Positions 46,218 through 55,432 of a stretch of 64,000 nucleotides of DNA are shown piece by piece. Positions within the stretch are counted from its first letter, which is position 1, and the number at the start of each line of letters is the position of its first letter. Origin of the DNA: Rhizobium mongolense subsp. loessense (lineage in GTDB: Bacteria; Pseudomonadota; Alphaproteobacteria; Rhizobiales; Rhizobiaceae); contig NZ_FMTM01000002.1 in the NCBI RefSeq assembly GCF_900099775.1, positions 124,001 to 188,000 on the forward strand, in the 5' to 3' direction. The translations under genes and the position numbers were made by a program. The notes under the pieces were generated by a model. That model had not been told where the DNA came from. It was given only the letters and a program-made list of their open reading frames with translations, and searched no databases.

Positions 46218-47056
46218 GGCCTCTCAGACAAGATCGCATTGGCGATGCGCTAAGCTATCTGTTCCTTGCCATAACGTTTCTTTTCTTCGCCTGGCCGTTG
46301 CTTTGGCTGCTGTCGCTTGCGCTAAGAACGCGCAAGGAAATCTTTCTGGGCGTGAGCCGTCTCATCCCCAAAGCGCCAACCTTGGAAAATTTCGGCGCCA
46401 TCTTATCCTCCGACAAGTTCGCAGGATATCTTTGGAATGCGTTGATCCTGTCCTCGTGCAGTGCAATCGGCTGCCTGATCGTGGCGCTGCCTGCAGCTTA
46501 TGCCTTCTCCCGATTTCCGTTTCGCGGCAAGGGAGCTTGGATGATGGTCCTGCTTGCCTTTCAGATGATTTCACCGCTTGTTATCATGGTGCCGCTCTAC
46601 CGTTACATGGCAGCAATTCACCTCACCGACAGCCATTTCGGTGCAACGATGGTCTATATTGCGCTCGCGGTACCAATGGTGACGTGGATATTGAAGGGCT
46701 CAATCGACGGCATTCCGAAAAGCCTCGACGAAGCTGCCGTCATTGACGGCTGCGGTCATTTTAGCGTCTTTTGGCGCATCATCCTTCCCTTGTCGGCACC
46801 AGGCATTGCCTCAGCCTTCATCATCTCGGTCATCGCCGGCTGGTCGCAGTTTCTCGTCCCATTTCTTCTCATCAGCAAGGAATCGCTCATGCCCATTGGC
46901 GTGGGGATATTCCAGTATGCCGGAACTCAAAACGACTCCTCCCTCCAGTTGCTGGCAGCGGCCTGCCTTGTATCGGTCGTTCCAGCCATTGTTGCCTTTC
47001 TCGCCCTCCAGCGGCTCATCCTCGGCGCCATGACGGAGGGCGCCGTCAAGGGCTGA
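46214..47056 (+). CDS. Sugar ABC transporter permease (MalG-like)
   Basis: This 280-residue second permease has six helices and the coupling loop SLDEAAVIDGCGHFSVFWRI (near residue 175). It starts at a TTG that overlaps the stop of the first permease, with GAGGAG upstream. No ATPase gene accompanies this transporter anywhere nearby; the next gene is the alpha-mannosidase. A shared MsmK/UgpC-like ATPase encoded elsewhere is therefore required. Confidence 0.91.
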   Translation: MRPLRQDRIGDALSYLFLAITFLFFAWPLLWLLSLALRTRKEIFLGVSRLIPKAPTLENFGAILSSDKFAGYLWNALILSSCSAIGCLIVALPAAYAFSRFPFRGKGAWMMVLLAFQMISPLVIMVPLYRYMAAIHLTDSHFGATMVYIALAVPMVTWILKGSIDGIPKSLDEAAVIDGCGHFSVFWRIILPLSAPGIASAFIISVIAGWSQFLVPFLLISKESLMPIGVGIFQYAGTQNDSSLQLLAAACLVSVVPAIVAFLALQRLILGAMTEGAVKG

Positions 47057-47084
47057 CATTGCATTCACACCTCAGGATCTCATC

Positions 47085-50000
47085 ATGACGCTTACTCTGA
47101 CCCAACGCCTCGACCGCATTCGCGTCCGTATCGCAGAGCTGGAATATTGGCGTTCGCGCGAAACAATTGAGATGGACGGCTGGACCTTTGAAGGAGAGCC
47201 GATCGCAATCGGCGACCCATGGCCACGCAAAGACGGCACGGTGCGCTTTTCCGGCGCAATCACCTTGCCGGGCCATTGGCCCCTTGACGACGCTCGGCTC
47301 GTGCTTGACCTTGGCGGCGAAAGCCTGATCACGATCGCCGACGAGACCGGCAATGAGACACGGCTCGGTCTCGATCCCTATCACCGGGAATTCCTTGTCC
47401 CTTCGCGCAGCATCCGCATCTCTTCCGAAACTGTCGCGCGCCTGCCCTTTGGAGAACCCGTGCGGCACCCGAGGTTGGAACGTGGTGCGGTCATCTGGCT
47501 AGACACTGCCGTTGACAGGCTCTGGCTGCTCTTGCGGCAGATCACGGAGGCGGCCGAAATCCTCGACGGCCACGAGGTCATTCCGCATCTCCTGGATGTC
47601 GCCGAACACGCCATGCGCGGCCTCGACTGGCCGTCGGCCACCGCCGCCTATGTCGCGCGGACGGCGCCCTCGCCGGTTCAGCAGAAGATCTGGCAGTTGC
47701 CGCCACTTGAGGTTTCACCTGAGGGTCTTAACCAGAGCCAGCGGGCCAGTGTGCTCGAAGCCTACGAAGCACTTGTCGGACAGCTTAAGCAACTGCGCGA
47801 GCGTTTTCCGCCGCAAGGCGAGATCGCACTGACCGGACATGCGCATATCGATCTCGCATGGCTTTGGCCCTACAGCGAAACCCGGCGGAAGATGCGCCGT
47901 ACATTCCACACGGCGTTGTCGCTCATGGAGCAATCGTCCGATTTCCGCTTTAATCAGTCCACAGCCCACTACTATGCGCAGATTGCCGAAGACGATCCAG
48001 GCTTGCTGGCCCGCATCATCGAACGGGCAAAGGCAGGCCAATGGGAGACGCTTGGTGGCATGTGGGTCGAACCCGACACCAACATGCCGACCGGCGAGAG
48101 CCTCAGCAGGCAGATCCTTTATGGTCAGCGCTATTTCGAAAAGACCTTCGGGGTTCGCCATACCGTCTGCTGGCTGCCCGATTGCTTCGGTTTTTCCGGT
48201 GCCCTGCCCCAGCTTCTGCGTCAAGGCGGCATGAACAGCTTCTTCACAATTAAGGTCAACTGGTCGGAAACCAATCAGTTCCCGGCCGACCTCTTCTGGT
48301 GGGAAGGGCTCGATGGCAGCAGGGTCCTTGCCCACACATTCGACAATCCGATGCAGGGCTACAATGGCTTCGTGCGCCCGGATTGTTTCGTGCCGACCTG
48401 GAAGAACTTTCGCCAGAAGGACAAGCACGACACCACGCTGCTTGCCGTGGGCTATGGCGATGGCGGCGGCGGCGTGACGCCGGAAATGATTATGCGAGAA
48501 GAACAACTGCGCTTCTTCCCGGCTTTGCCGAAAGCACGCTGGACACGGGTCCACGACTTCTTCGAGGAGGCGCATGACACGGCAGCCAAGAAGGACCTGA
48601 CGGTCTGGCAAGGCGAGATCTATCTCGAACTGCACCGCGCAACGCTCACAAGTCAAAGTGCCGTCAAGCGGCTGCACCGAAAAGCAGAGCGCAGTCTGGT
48701 GACCGCCGAGACGCTGACGGGCCTTGCTTATCTTCTGGGGGGCGAGCAGCCGGCATCGATGGAGCGCTCATGGCGTGTCGTCTTGAAGAACGAGTTTCAT
48801 GACATCCTGCCCGGCTCCTCGATTGCCGAGGTCTATGTCGATGCCGCCAACGAACTCGACGCAGTCGTAGCAGAGGCGCGCTCGACTCAAATGGCGGCGA
48901 TGAAATCGATAGCCGCACAACTGCCGGTTGGCGAAGGCAACAATGTTCTGGTGGTCAATCCGTCGCTGTCTGAGCGTCCCATCCGCTTGACGCTATCGGA
49001 CGGCAGCACAATCTCGGCCGGGGGACAGATCGCCCCGCTTGGGATTGCTGTTCTGGCGAGCGAAGCGCTCCAGCCAAAGACCGGCCTTTCGGCTGGGCGC
49101 GACTACCTGGAAAACGCTGTCCTGAAAGTCAGGCTTGCCAACGACGGCTCGATCGCCAGCATTTTGCACAAGCCAACAGGACGTGAGGCGCTTGAGGGCT
49201 GCGGCAATCGCCTTTTCGTCTATCCCGCCGACAAGCCGCGCAATTGGGACGCCTGGGATGTCGAAGAAGACTACGTGGCTCGTGGCGAAGAGATCACTCA
49301 TCTCGACAGCCTTGAACTGATTGAGGATGGCCCCCACAGGGCGGCGATCAAGATCGTTCGAACCTGGCGCCACTCGCGCATTACGCAGGTTCTGTCGCTT
49401 GGTGCCAACGCGCGGCGGCTGGACATACAGACAGAACTCGACTGGCATGACCGGCGTGTCTTCCTTCGCACGCTGACGGGCGTTGCCGTGCGTCATGCGA
49501 GGGCGACCTGCGAATGCGCCTACGGGGTCGTGGAACGTCCGACCCATTCGAACACGTCCTGGGACGCTGCGATGTTCGAAGCGCCTGCCCACCGCTTTGC
49601 CGATCTTTCGGAGCCTGGCTTTGGCGTTGCCATCCTCAATGACGCAAAGTATGGCCACAGCGTGCGCGGCAATGTCCTGGGCCTCTCCCTCCTGCGCGCG
49701 CCGGTCTATCCTGATCCGCTTGCCGACGAAGGTATCCAGACGTTTACCTATTCACTGATGCCACATGAGGGCTCGTGGTACGAAGGGGGTGTGAGGGAGG
49801 AGGCCGAAGATCTAAACCAACCGCTGTTGGCCGTCGCCGTCGCAGATCGCGCAACGGGCACATGGCAGCCGCTCGCCGCGGTCGGGATTGATGCGGCACT
49901 TTCCGCTGTCAAGCCCTCGGAGGACGGCGATGGCCTCATCGTGCGCGTGTACGAGCCTGCCGGGCGGCGCGGGAACTTTGAGTTACGCCTTCCGCCGCGT

Positions 50001-50108
50001 TGGCAGAACATAGGCGTCGTCAGTATCCTCGAGGAGCCGATGGAGAAGGTGCCGAATGCCGGTTTGCGCCCCTTTGAGGTCAAGAGCTGGCGAATAGCCA
50101 GGACTTGA
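47085..50108 (+). CDS. Alpha-mannosidase, glycoside hydrolase family 38
   Basis: This 1007-residue zinc-dependent retaining enzyme, without an obvious signal peptide, should act in the cytoplasm on imported mannosides. Zinc ligands are in TGHAHIDLAWLWPYSE (near 249-264). The catalytic nucleophile aspartate lies in WLPDCFGFSGALP (near 363), and GGMWVEPDTNMPTGES and NEFHDILPGSSI are other family motifs. The central helical domain and C-terminal beta domains fill the rest, and the length equals that of other bacterial family members. It lies 28 bases after the permease genes and is followed by a ROK regulator. Confidence 0.93.
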   Translation: MTLTLTQRLDRIRVRIAELEYWRSRETIEMDGWTFEGEPIAIGDPWPRKDGTVRFSGAITLPGHWPLDDARLVLDLGGESLITIADETGNETRLGLDPYHREFLVPSRSIRISSETVARLPFGEPVRHPRLERGAVIWLDTAVDRLWLLLRQITEAAEILDGHEVIPHLLDVAEHAMRGLDWPSATAAYVARTAPSPVQQKIWQLPPLEVSPEGLNQSQRASVLEAYEALVGQLKQLRERFPPQGEIALTGHAHIDLAWLWPYSETRRKMRRTFHTALSLMEQSSDFRFNQSTAHYYAQIAEDDPGLLARIIERAKAGQWETLGGMWVEPDTNMPTGESLSRQILYGQRYFEKTFGVRHTVCWLPDCFGFSGALPQLLRQGGMNSFFTIKVNWSETNQFPADLFWWEGLDGSRVLAHTFDNPMQGYNGFVRPDCFVPTWKNFRQKDKHDTTLLAVGYGDGGGGVTPEMIMREEQLRFFPALPKARWTRVHDFFEEAHDTAAKKDLTVWQGEIYLELHRATLTSQSAVKRLHRKAERSLVTAETLTGLAYLLGGEQPASMERSWRVVLKNEFHDILPGSSIAEVYVDAANELDAVVAEARSTQMAAMKSIAAQLPVGEGNNVLVVNPSLSERPIRLTLSDGSTISAGGQIAPLGIAVLASEALQPKTGLSAGRDYLENAVLKVRLANDGSIASILHKPTGREALEGCGNRLFVYPADKPRNWDAWDVEEDYVARGEEITHLDSLELIEDGPHRAAIKIVRTWRHSRITQVLSLGANARRLDIQTELDWHDRRVFLRTLTGVAVRHARATCECAYGVVERPTHSNTSWDAAMFEAPAHRFADLSEPGFGVAILNDAKYGHSVRGNVLGLSLLRAPVYPDPLADEGIQTFTYSLMPHEGSWYEGGVREEAEDLNQPLLAVAVADRATGTWQPLAAVGIDAALSAVKPSEDGDGLIVRVYEPAGRRGNFELRLPPRWQNIGVVSILEEPMEKVPNAGLRPFEVKSWRIART

Positions 50109-50177
50109 CCCGATACGGCCCGATGCAACACCGCTCTTGGGGCGCTTTTCGCATCCACGACAATCGCCTAGTTTGCA

Positions 50178-51431
50178 TTGAGATTAGGTCACGGCGAAAG
50201 GATACCGGGATTGATACTGTCGGGCTCGAATACGGAGCAGGCTGCGGCGGCCAATCGGGCCATGATTCTCGCCGCAATTCACCGCGGCGCCCCGATTTCG
50301 CGCACGGAGCTTGCCCACCAATCGCGGCTGACGAAACAGGCCGTCACCCGCATCGTGGATCGATTGCTCGATGAAGGACTCGTTATGGAGGCGCGCCGCA
50401 GGCACGGTTTGCGAGGACAACCTGCCATCGAGCTTGAGATCGATCCCGAAGGCGTGTTTTCGGTCGGCGCGAATATTGATCGCGATCACCTCACGATCGT
50501 CGCTGTGGATGCAGCCGGCACGGTGCGCGGACGCATCCATCACGAAAGGCGCTTTCTGCTACCGGACGACTTCGCGGGCTTGATGGCAGACGCGCTATCT
50601 TCCTTCAGACGCCGCAGGGTCATCGAAGAAGCTCGTCTGGCGGGGATTGGCCTTGCTATTCCTGACTGGCTCGGAGAGGTTAAAGTAATCGGCTTTCCAT
50701 CAGAATACCGGCAATGGAATGGCTATGACGTGCGCGGTGCGCTGGAGGCAATTTCCGATCATCCGGTGTTCATCGACAACGACGCCAACGCTGCTGCGCT
50801 CGGTGAAATCGAGTATGGCCTCGGCACGGAAATCGGCAGTTTCTTTTACATCCTCGCCAATGCCTGTCTCGGCGGCAGCCTCGTCATAGATGGGGTCCGC
50901 CATAAGGGCGCCAGCGGAATCGGCGGAGAAATCGGCTGGCTGCCGGTCGTCTTTGATGATGGCCCGTTTGCAGGAAGCACCCAACCACTCGGCGAAATGT
51001 TCTCGCTGTTTATCCTGTTTGACTATCTTGAGCGCAATGGCATCAAAGCGACAACCCCGGGAGATCTTCTCAACCTCGACGACGCAGGACGCAGCCGCGT
51101 CAGCAGGTGGCTGCGCAAGATCAGCATCAAGCTTGCCCAAGCAATTGTCGATATCGGCATGATCGTTGATCCGGAAGGCGTTCTCATCGGTGGTCGCTTT
51201 CCTGTCCGCCTAATTGATGAACTGCTTGTCTACGTCCACGAGGAGATTACCCGGCTTGGCGCACGAGCGCCGTCCCTTCACCGGGCGGCCGGCTCGGAAG
51301 ATGCCGCGGCTCTTGGTGCTGCCGCAATCCCGCTTGCCCATCGCCTGGGGTTGCCATCGGCCGAACCGGGTCAGAGGTTTCGAAATCCAATCAGCAGCCG
51401 ACAGTCCCAGGACCCGGTCACGGTAGCGTGA
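50178..51431 (+). CDS. ROK-family transcriptional regulator
   Basis: This protein of about 417 residues has an N-terminal winged HTH (ILAAIHRGAPISRTELAHQS, LTKQAVTRIVDRLLDEGLVM) followed by a sugar-kinase-like ROK domain (IDNDANAAALGEIEYGLGTE, KGASGIGGEIGWLPVVF). The N-terminal loop reads GANIDRDHLTIVAVD rather than the DxGxT phosphate loop, and the CxCGxxGC zinc motif is absent, so it is a regulator, not a kinase. The start is uncertain: a TTG at 50178 opens the frame, and a TTG at 50211 has AAAGGA upstream. It follows the alpha-mannosidase by 69 bases and probably controls that operon. Confidence 0.87.
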   Translation: MRLGHGERIPGLILSGSNTEQAAAANRAMILAAIHRGAPISRTELAHQSRLTKQAVTRIVDRLLDEGLVMEARRRHGLRGQPAIELEIDPEGVFSVGANIDRDHLTIVAVDAAGTVRGRIHHERRFLLPDDFAGLMADALSSFRRRRVIEEARLAGIGLAIPDWLGEVKVIGFPSEYRQWNGYDVRGALEAISDHPVFIDNDANAAALGEIEYGLGTEIGSFFYILANACLGGSLVIDGVRHKGASGIGGEIGWLPVVFDDGPFAGSTQPLGEMFSLFILFDYLERNGIKATTPGDLLNLDDAGRSRVSRWLRKISIKLAQAIVDIGMIVDPEGVLIGGRFPVRLIDELLVYVHEEITRLGARAPSLHRAAGSEDAAALGAAAIPLAHRLGLPSAEPGQRFRNPISSRQSQDPVTVA

Positions 51432-51466
51432 CGGTTGGCAGGGCGCGTCAAGCGACGCCCGAAAAA

Positions 51467-52636
51467 TCATGGACGGTCATCGGGCAAGAGTGTCTCGGAG
51501 AACGGTCGCAATGCGGCGCCGACAGCGACCCCTGCCCACGGAAAGGACGCACGCCGCACGGATGGTATCCAAGGCGCAATCACGAGATCGCGAATTTTGT
51601 CGTCCCGTTCGCGCGACAGGCGCGCAATGATTGCCTCGAAAACATCATCGGGCAGAGCACCACCGATGAGGATGGCGCCCGGAGCGATAAATCCTGAGAT
51701 CGCCAGGACCGCCTCATGAAGATGGCGCGCAGCAATCGCCACCCAGCCATCCGTTGCGCCCGGGTGGGCTGCAAGGTACGCTTTGAGCGAGGGCAAGGTC
51801 GCGACTTCGTTCAGGCTTGCGCCATCAACACCCGAGCGCATGTCGCCGATCTGGCCAGCCAATCCGTGAACACCCCGAAACGGCCGCCCGCCGATCAAAA
51901 GCCCGGCGCGCACAGTCTCGTCGACGATGACGATTACCAGACCGCCTTCGCGGTCACCTATGCCCAACATTCGCTCGGCATTGACCGCCGCCTCGGTGTC
52001 ATCAAGAAAAAAGAGCGGGCCAACGTCCAATTCAAGGCTATCTTCAATGGCTTTCCGATCGAGCGGCAACCCGGCCGAGAGAGCAATCCCGCATCCCAGC
52101 AGTTTGCCAGAGGGGCCAGCTGCATGGCGTATGTGCAAAACCGCCTCCTTGATGTCTTCGGATTTTGTGAAGGCGCGCTGTTGAGGGATTTTGCCGGCAA
52201 GATCCATGACGACAGCTTCGCCGCCATGCGCACCAAGGCGGATTCCCAAGGAATATGCGGCGTCGGCTCGCAACGAGAACTCGAGCGCCGTGTAATGCGC
52301 AGTTGTGGGACGCTTTTTCCCGCTCACCAGGCCCGCATCGGCCAGGCGGCGCATAATCCCCGTTATAGCCGGCTCCGTGAGCCCAAGATGCCTGGAAAGC
52401 TCCTGGCGGGTAAGCGGCCCAAAGCGGCGCAGGAGCCCCATGGCCGTGCGGGAATTGTGATCTGCAATGTCGACCGGGCTGATGCCTGGACGATCATCGT
52501 TGCGATCCCGCCCCCTCGATGCGCCAGATACCGAAAGCCGCCGTCCTGTTTTCAAATCAAGCCATTCCCGATACGATCGACAATGCAATACCGGGTCTTG
52601 GCCTGCATCAAAATGAAAAAATGCGTTTACGGGCAA
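51467..52636 (-). CDS. ROK-family regulator, convergent with the first
   Basis: This protein of about 389 residues has the HTH at about 60-110 (MGLLRRFGPLTRQELSRHLG, LTEPAITGIMRRLADAGLVS) and a ROK domain to the end (FLDDTEAAVNAERMLGIGDR, GVHGLAGQIGDM, GAILIGGALPDDVFEAI). The usual N-terminal phosphate loop and the cysteine zinc motif are both missing. The first 50 residues look unstructured, and the true start may be internal. It lies only 36 bases from the end of the other ROK gene. The target is unknown. Confidence 0.82.
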   Translation of the reverse strand: MPVNAFFHFDAGQDPVLHCRSYREWLDLKTGRRLSVSGASRGRDRNDDRPGISPVDIADHNSRTAMGLLRRFGPLTRQELSRHLGLTEPAITGIMRRLADAGLVSGKKRPTTAHYTALEFSLRADAAYSLGIRLGAHGGEAVVMDLAGKIPQQRAFTKSEDIKEAVLHIRHAAGPSGKLLGCGIALSAGLPLDRKAIEDSLELDVGPLFFLDDTEAAVNAERMLGIGDREGGLVIVIVDETVRAGLLIGGRPFRGVHGLAGQIGDMRSGVDGASLNEVATLPSLKAYLAAHPGATDGWVAIAARHLHEAVLAISGFIAPGAILIGGALPDDVFEAIIARLSRERDDKIRDLVIAPWIPSVRRASFPWAGVAVGAALRPFSETLLPDDRP

Positions 52637-52742
52637 ACTGAAGGAATGGCGCCGCCGCCAAAACGGTAGCCGGAACAGGCGAACCGCCCGAGCACGCCGG
52701 TCATTTCCCTGCGCAGGTCCCAGAGCAGGCGTGACGCTTTCA

Positions 52743-52946
52743 TCATTCGATCACGCCTGTCCTTAGCGCCGCGGCCACCAGAGCCGTGTCCTTGTAGACT
52801 GCAAATGTATCCTTCAGCGCTTCGATATGCGTTCGCACGGTATGCACCGAGCACCCGAGGATGATCGCAATCTCCTGCGCGCTCTTTCCATCGCACATGA
52901 GCGTCAGGATTTCCCTCTCTCGCTTGGTGATGTGGATCTCGTTCAA
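52743..52946 (-). CDS. LuxR-type DNA-binding mini-protein
   Basis: This 67-residue protein consists only of a LuxR/GerE HTH: ITKREREILTLMCDGKSAQE, IAIILGCSVHTVRTHIEALK. It lacks any sensor or receiver domain. It has a TTG start with GAGGAAG four bases upstream, and ends with VAAALRTGVIE as family members do. It may be a stand-alone regulator, as some short GerE-like proteins are, or the remaining end of a larger gene; upstream there is no matching receiver domain. Confidence 0.78.
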   Translation of the reverse strand: MNEIHITKREREILTLMCDGKSAQEIAIILGCSVHTVRTHIEALKDTFAVYKDTALVAAALRTGVIE

Positions 52947-53386
52947 GTTCTTCCTCTTCGCTTAACGCATTGCGTGGCTCCTAATAGATATAGGTGCATC
53001 GTGCGCTCGCCGGAGGCGGAACGAACCCGTTTTCAAGAATTCTGGGTGCACCTCGTGCAACAATGCGCCACCGCTACCCGGTCTAAGCATTGCGGCGGTC
53101 TCGACCGCACCCTTTATTCCGTTGAAACCGGCATCGAACGATTAAGGCTCGCAGCATCTCCGTCAGTCTCTAGCTCGCGCGTTCTCTCAATGGCAGAACC
53201 TGCGGCCTTATATAAGCACTTGCGGAGCAAAGCACGACGGCAATCATGCCGGAAGTGTCGGCTTGTTTGCACGCTCAGAAGCGATTGCGACACGATATGG
53301 TTGAGCAACTTCGAAGAAAAGGCATTTTTATTGCGTCCTGCGCACTTTATGGTTGCGTTTCATGCCGCCTGTTGCAAAGGTAGATT
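52947..53386. other. Intergenic region without a recognisable gene
   Basis: These 440 bases lie between the divergent LuxR-type gene and the broken PAS-GGDEF-EAL gene. No frame shows family similarity or coding-like pattern with a ribosome binding site. The sequence is less GC-rich toward 53200-53386, as expected for promoters in both directions, but I could not assign elements. Confidence 0.35.
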
Positions 53387-55275
53387 ATGCTTAGTTCCTT
53401 CCGTATTCTGGAGATTATGCAGCAGGGTGTCGCGCTGCTGGATGCAGACTTACGGGTTGTGATTTTCAACGATCGGATAGGGAAACTGTTGCGGGCCCCC
53501 AAAGGGGCTATTGACGTCGGCGTCAGTGCGACAAGGATAGCCGCTCAGATTCCGATTCTTGGCCGGACGCAGCAATCCGACGGCAGTCAAGGGAGCTGGC
53601 TCACGCATCTCCTCACATGTTCAACCTTGTTCTATCAGGAGATCTCAGTCGGTGACCGGATCGTCTCGTTGACCTCCACGCCGGTCGACGACGGCGGATG
53701 GTTGGTCAGCTGTGATGACATTTCGGCGCTGGCCAGCATAAGAAAGGATATGGCCAACCAGAACCGCCGCTTCGATGCGGCACTGGCAAACATGCCGCAC
53801 GGTCTGTGCATGTTCGATGCTGACAAGAGCCTGCTGTTATGCAACGCAGGCTATTGTCGCTTGTACGACCTGCCCGAAACGTTGACACGGCCGGGAACGC
53901 CTCTTTGGCAAATCCTCGACTATCGGCAAACAGCTGGAAACGCGCCGGTTCAGCAGGAGGCGTATTTCGATGTTGTCGTCGAAGCCGCGCTAAAGGGTTC
54001 CGCTGCCAGTGAGAATATCGCCCTGATGGATGGCAGGGTGATAAAGATCACACATAACCCGATGGAAAATGGCGGCTACGTCGCAACCCATGAAGACGTC
54101 ACCCAATTCGTGCGCGCCGAAGAACAGATCAAACATGGCTGGTCACGACCCGCTGACTGGCCTGCCCAATCGCACGCTCTTACGTGAGAGGCTTGAAAAG
54201 AAATTGGCCCTTGGTAACGGGAACAAGCGCAGCGCGCTGTTATGCCTGGATCTGGACCACTTCAGACATGCGAATGATACATTGGGGCATGCCGTCGGCG
54301 ACCTCCTGCTGAAGCCCGTAACCGACAGGCTGAAGACATGCCTGGGTGAAAGCGATAGCATCGCCCGGCTGGGCGGCGACGAATTCATCGTCATTCAGGA
54401 GGAGGTCCAAACGAAGGAACGCGCCGCGGCACTTGCGCAGAGACTCGTCAATGCTATCGGCGAAACGTTTGTCGTCGAGGGGCAGCCTGTTCAAATCGGG
54501 GTAAGCATCGGCATTGCGATTGCTCCTGACGACGGCGAAACGGCAGATGCTGTGCTGAAGAATGCCGACACCGCTCTCTACAAAGCAAAAACGGATGGCA
54601 GAGGCACTTATTGCTTCTTCGAACCCGCAATGGATGCCGGCATCCCAAAGCTCACCGGATGAATTCATCCCGCTGGCGGAAGAAACCGGCTTGATCGTGC
54701 CACTCGGGGAATGGGTGTTGCGCCAGGCCTGCAAGGATGCCGCAAACTGGCCGGCGCATGTAAGGGTTGCGGTGAACCTTTCCCCAGCCCAGTTCAGAAG
54801 CCCCTCGCTTACCCATGCGGTTATTTCTGCCCCTGCTGATTCCGGTCTGTCGGCTTTTCAGCTTGAACTCGAAATCACCGAATCCGTCCTCCTCACTGAC
54901 AGCGAGGCGGCCCTGGCAACCCTGCACCACATCAAGGGACTTGGAGTGCGGATTGCGATGGACGACTTTGGTACCGGATATTCCTCATTGAGCTATCTGA
55001 GGCTTTTCCCGTTTGACAAGATCAAGATCGATCAATCATTCATCCGTGAACTTGGAGATTCCAAGGATTGCGCTGCCATCGTGAAGGCGGTGGTTGATCT
55101 GGGATCCAGCCTTGGTATCACGACCACTGCCGAAGGCGTCGAAACGACCGACCAGCTCGATCAAGTGAGGGAGCACGGCTGCACCGAAATTCAGGGATAC
55201 TTCTTCGGAAAACCTCTGCCTTTCAGTCATGTCGAGAAACTCCTGCGTAAAGGCTTGCCTTCCCAGTCGCGCTGA
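53387..55275 (+). pseudogene. Disrupted PAS-GGDEF-EAL cyclic-di-GMP gene
   Basis: The first open part (53387 to about 54134) encodes two PAS-like segments (about residues 8-115 and 125-240). The frame then shifts: EEQIKH should continue directly into MAGHDPLTGLPNRTLLRE, which lies in another frame (a 2-base loss or 1-base gain at 54131-54138). The GGDEF domain is intact (ARLGGDEFIVIQ) and runs to a stop at 54662. The EAL domain resumes in a third frame at about 54643 with SPDEFIPLAEETGLIVPLGE and ends at 55275, but its first 70-80 residues, including the EAL signature itself, are missing. ITESVLL, DDFGTGYSSLSYL and AEGVETT remain. It is most likely a pseudogene; a free GGDEF fragment could be made only if an internal start works. 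Confidence 0.83.
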
Positions 55276-55381
55276 GAAGCCTTCGGAAGCCAAGCCGCCT
55301 GACCGCTTCTTGTCTGACAAAAGCGCGGCACACCATCGCGGGCAACCGGCTTCGCCGCTGCATTCCCTCAAAGGACGACCG

Positions 55382-55409
55382 GGCGCCGGACGCCTTGGCA
55401 TCCGGCGCC
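55382..55409. terminator. Bidirectional terminator hairpin
   Basis: GGCGCCGGA and TCCGGCGCC form a perfect 9-bp stem, with an inner GCC-TT-GGC extension after a single C-A mismatch. It lies between the ends of the convergent PAS-GGDEF-EAL remnant and glgB, 24 bases from the glgB stop. There is no T-run on either side. Confidence 0.6.
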
Positions 55410-55432
55410 ACCCCAGCGCAGATGGAAGAACG

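Noticed and set aside
52827..53462. Plus-strand frame of 211 codons across the LuxR-type gene and the intergenic gap
   Set aside because: It overlaps the LuxR-type gene in antisense and has no similarity or coding-like pattern.
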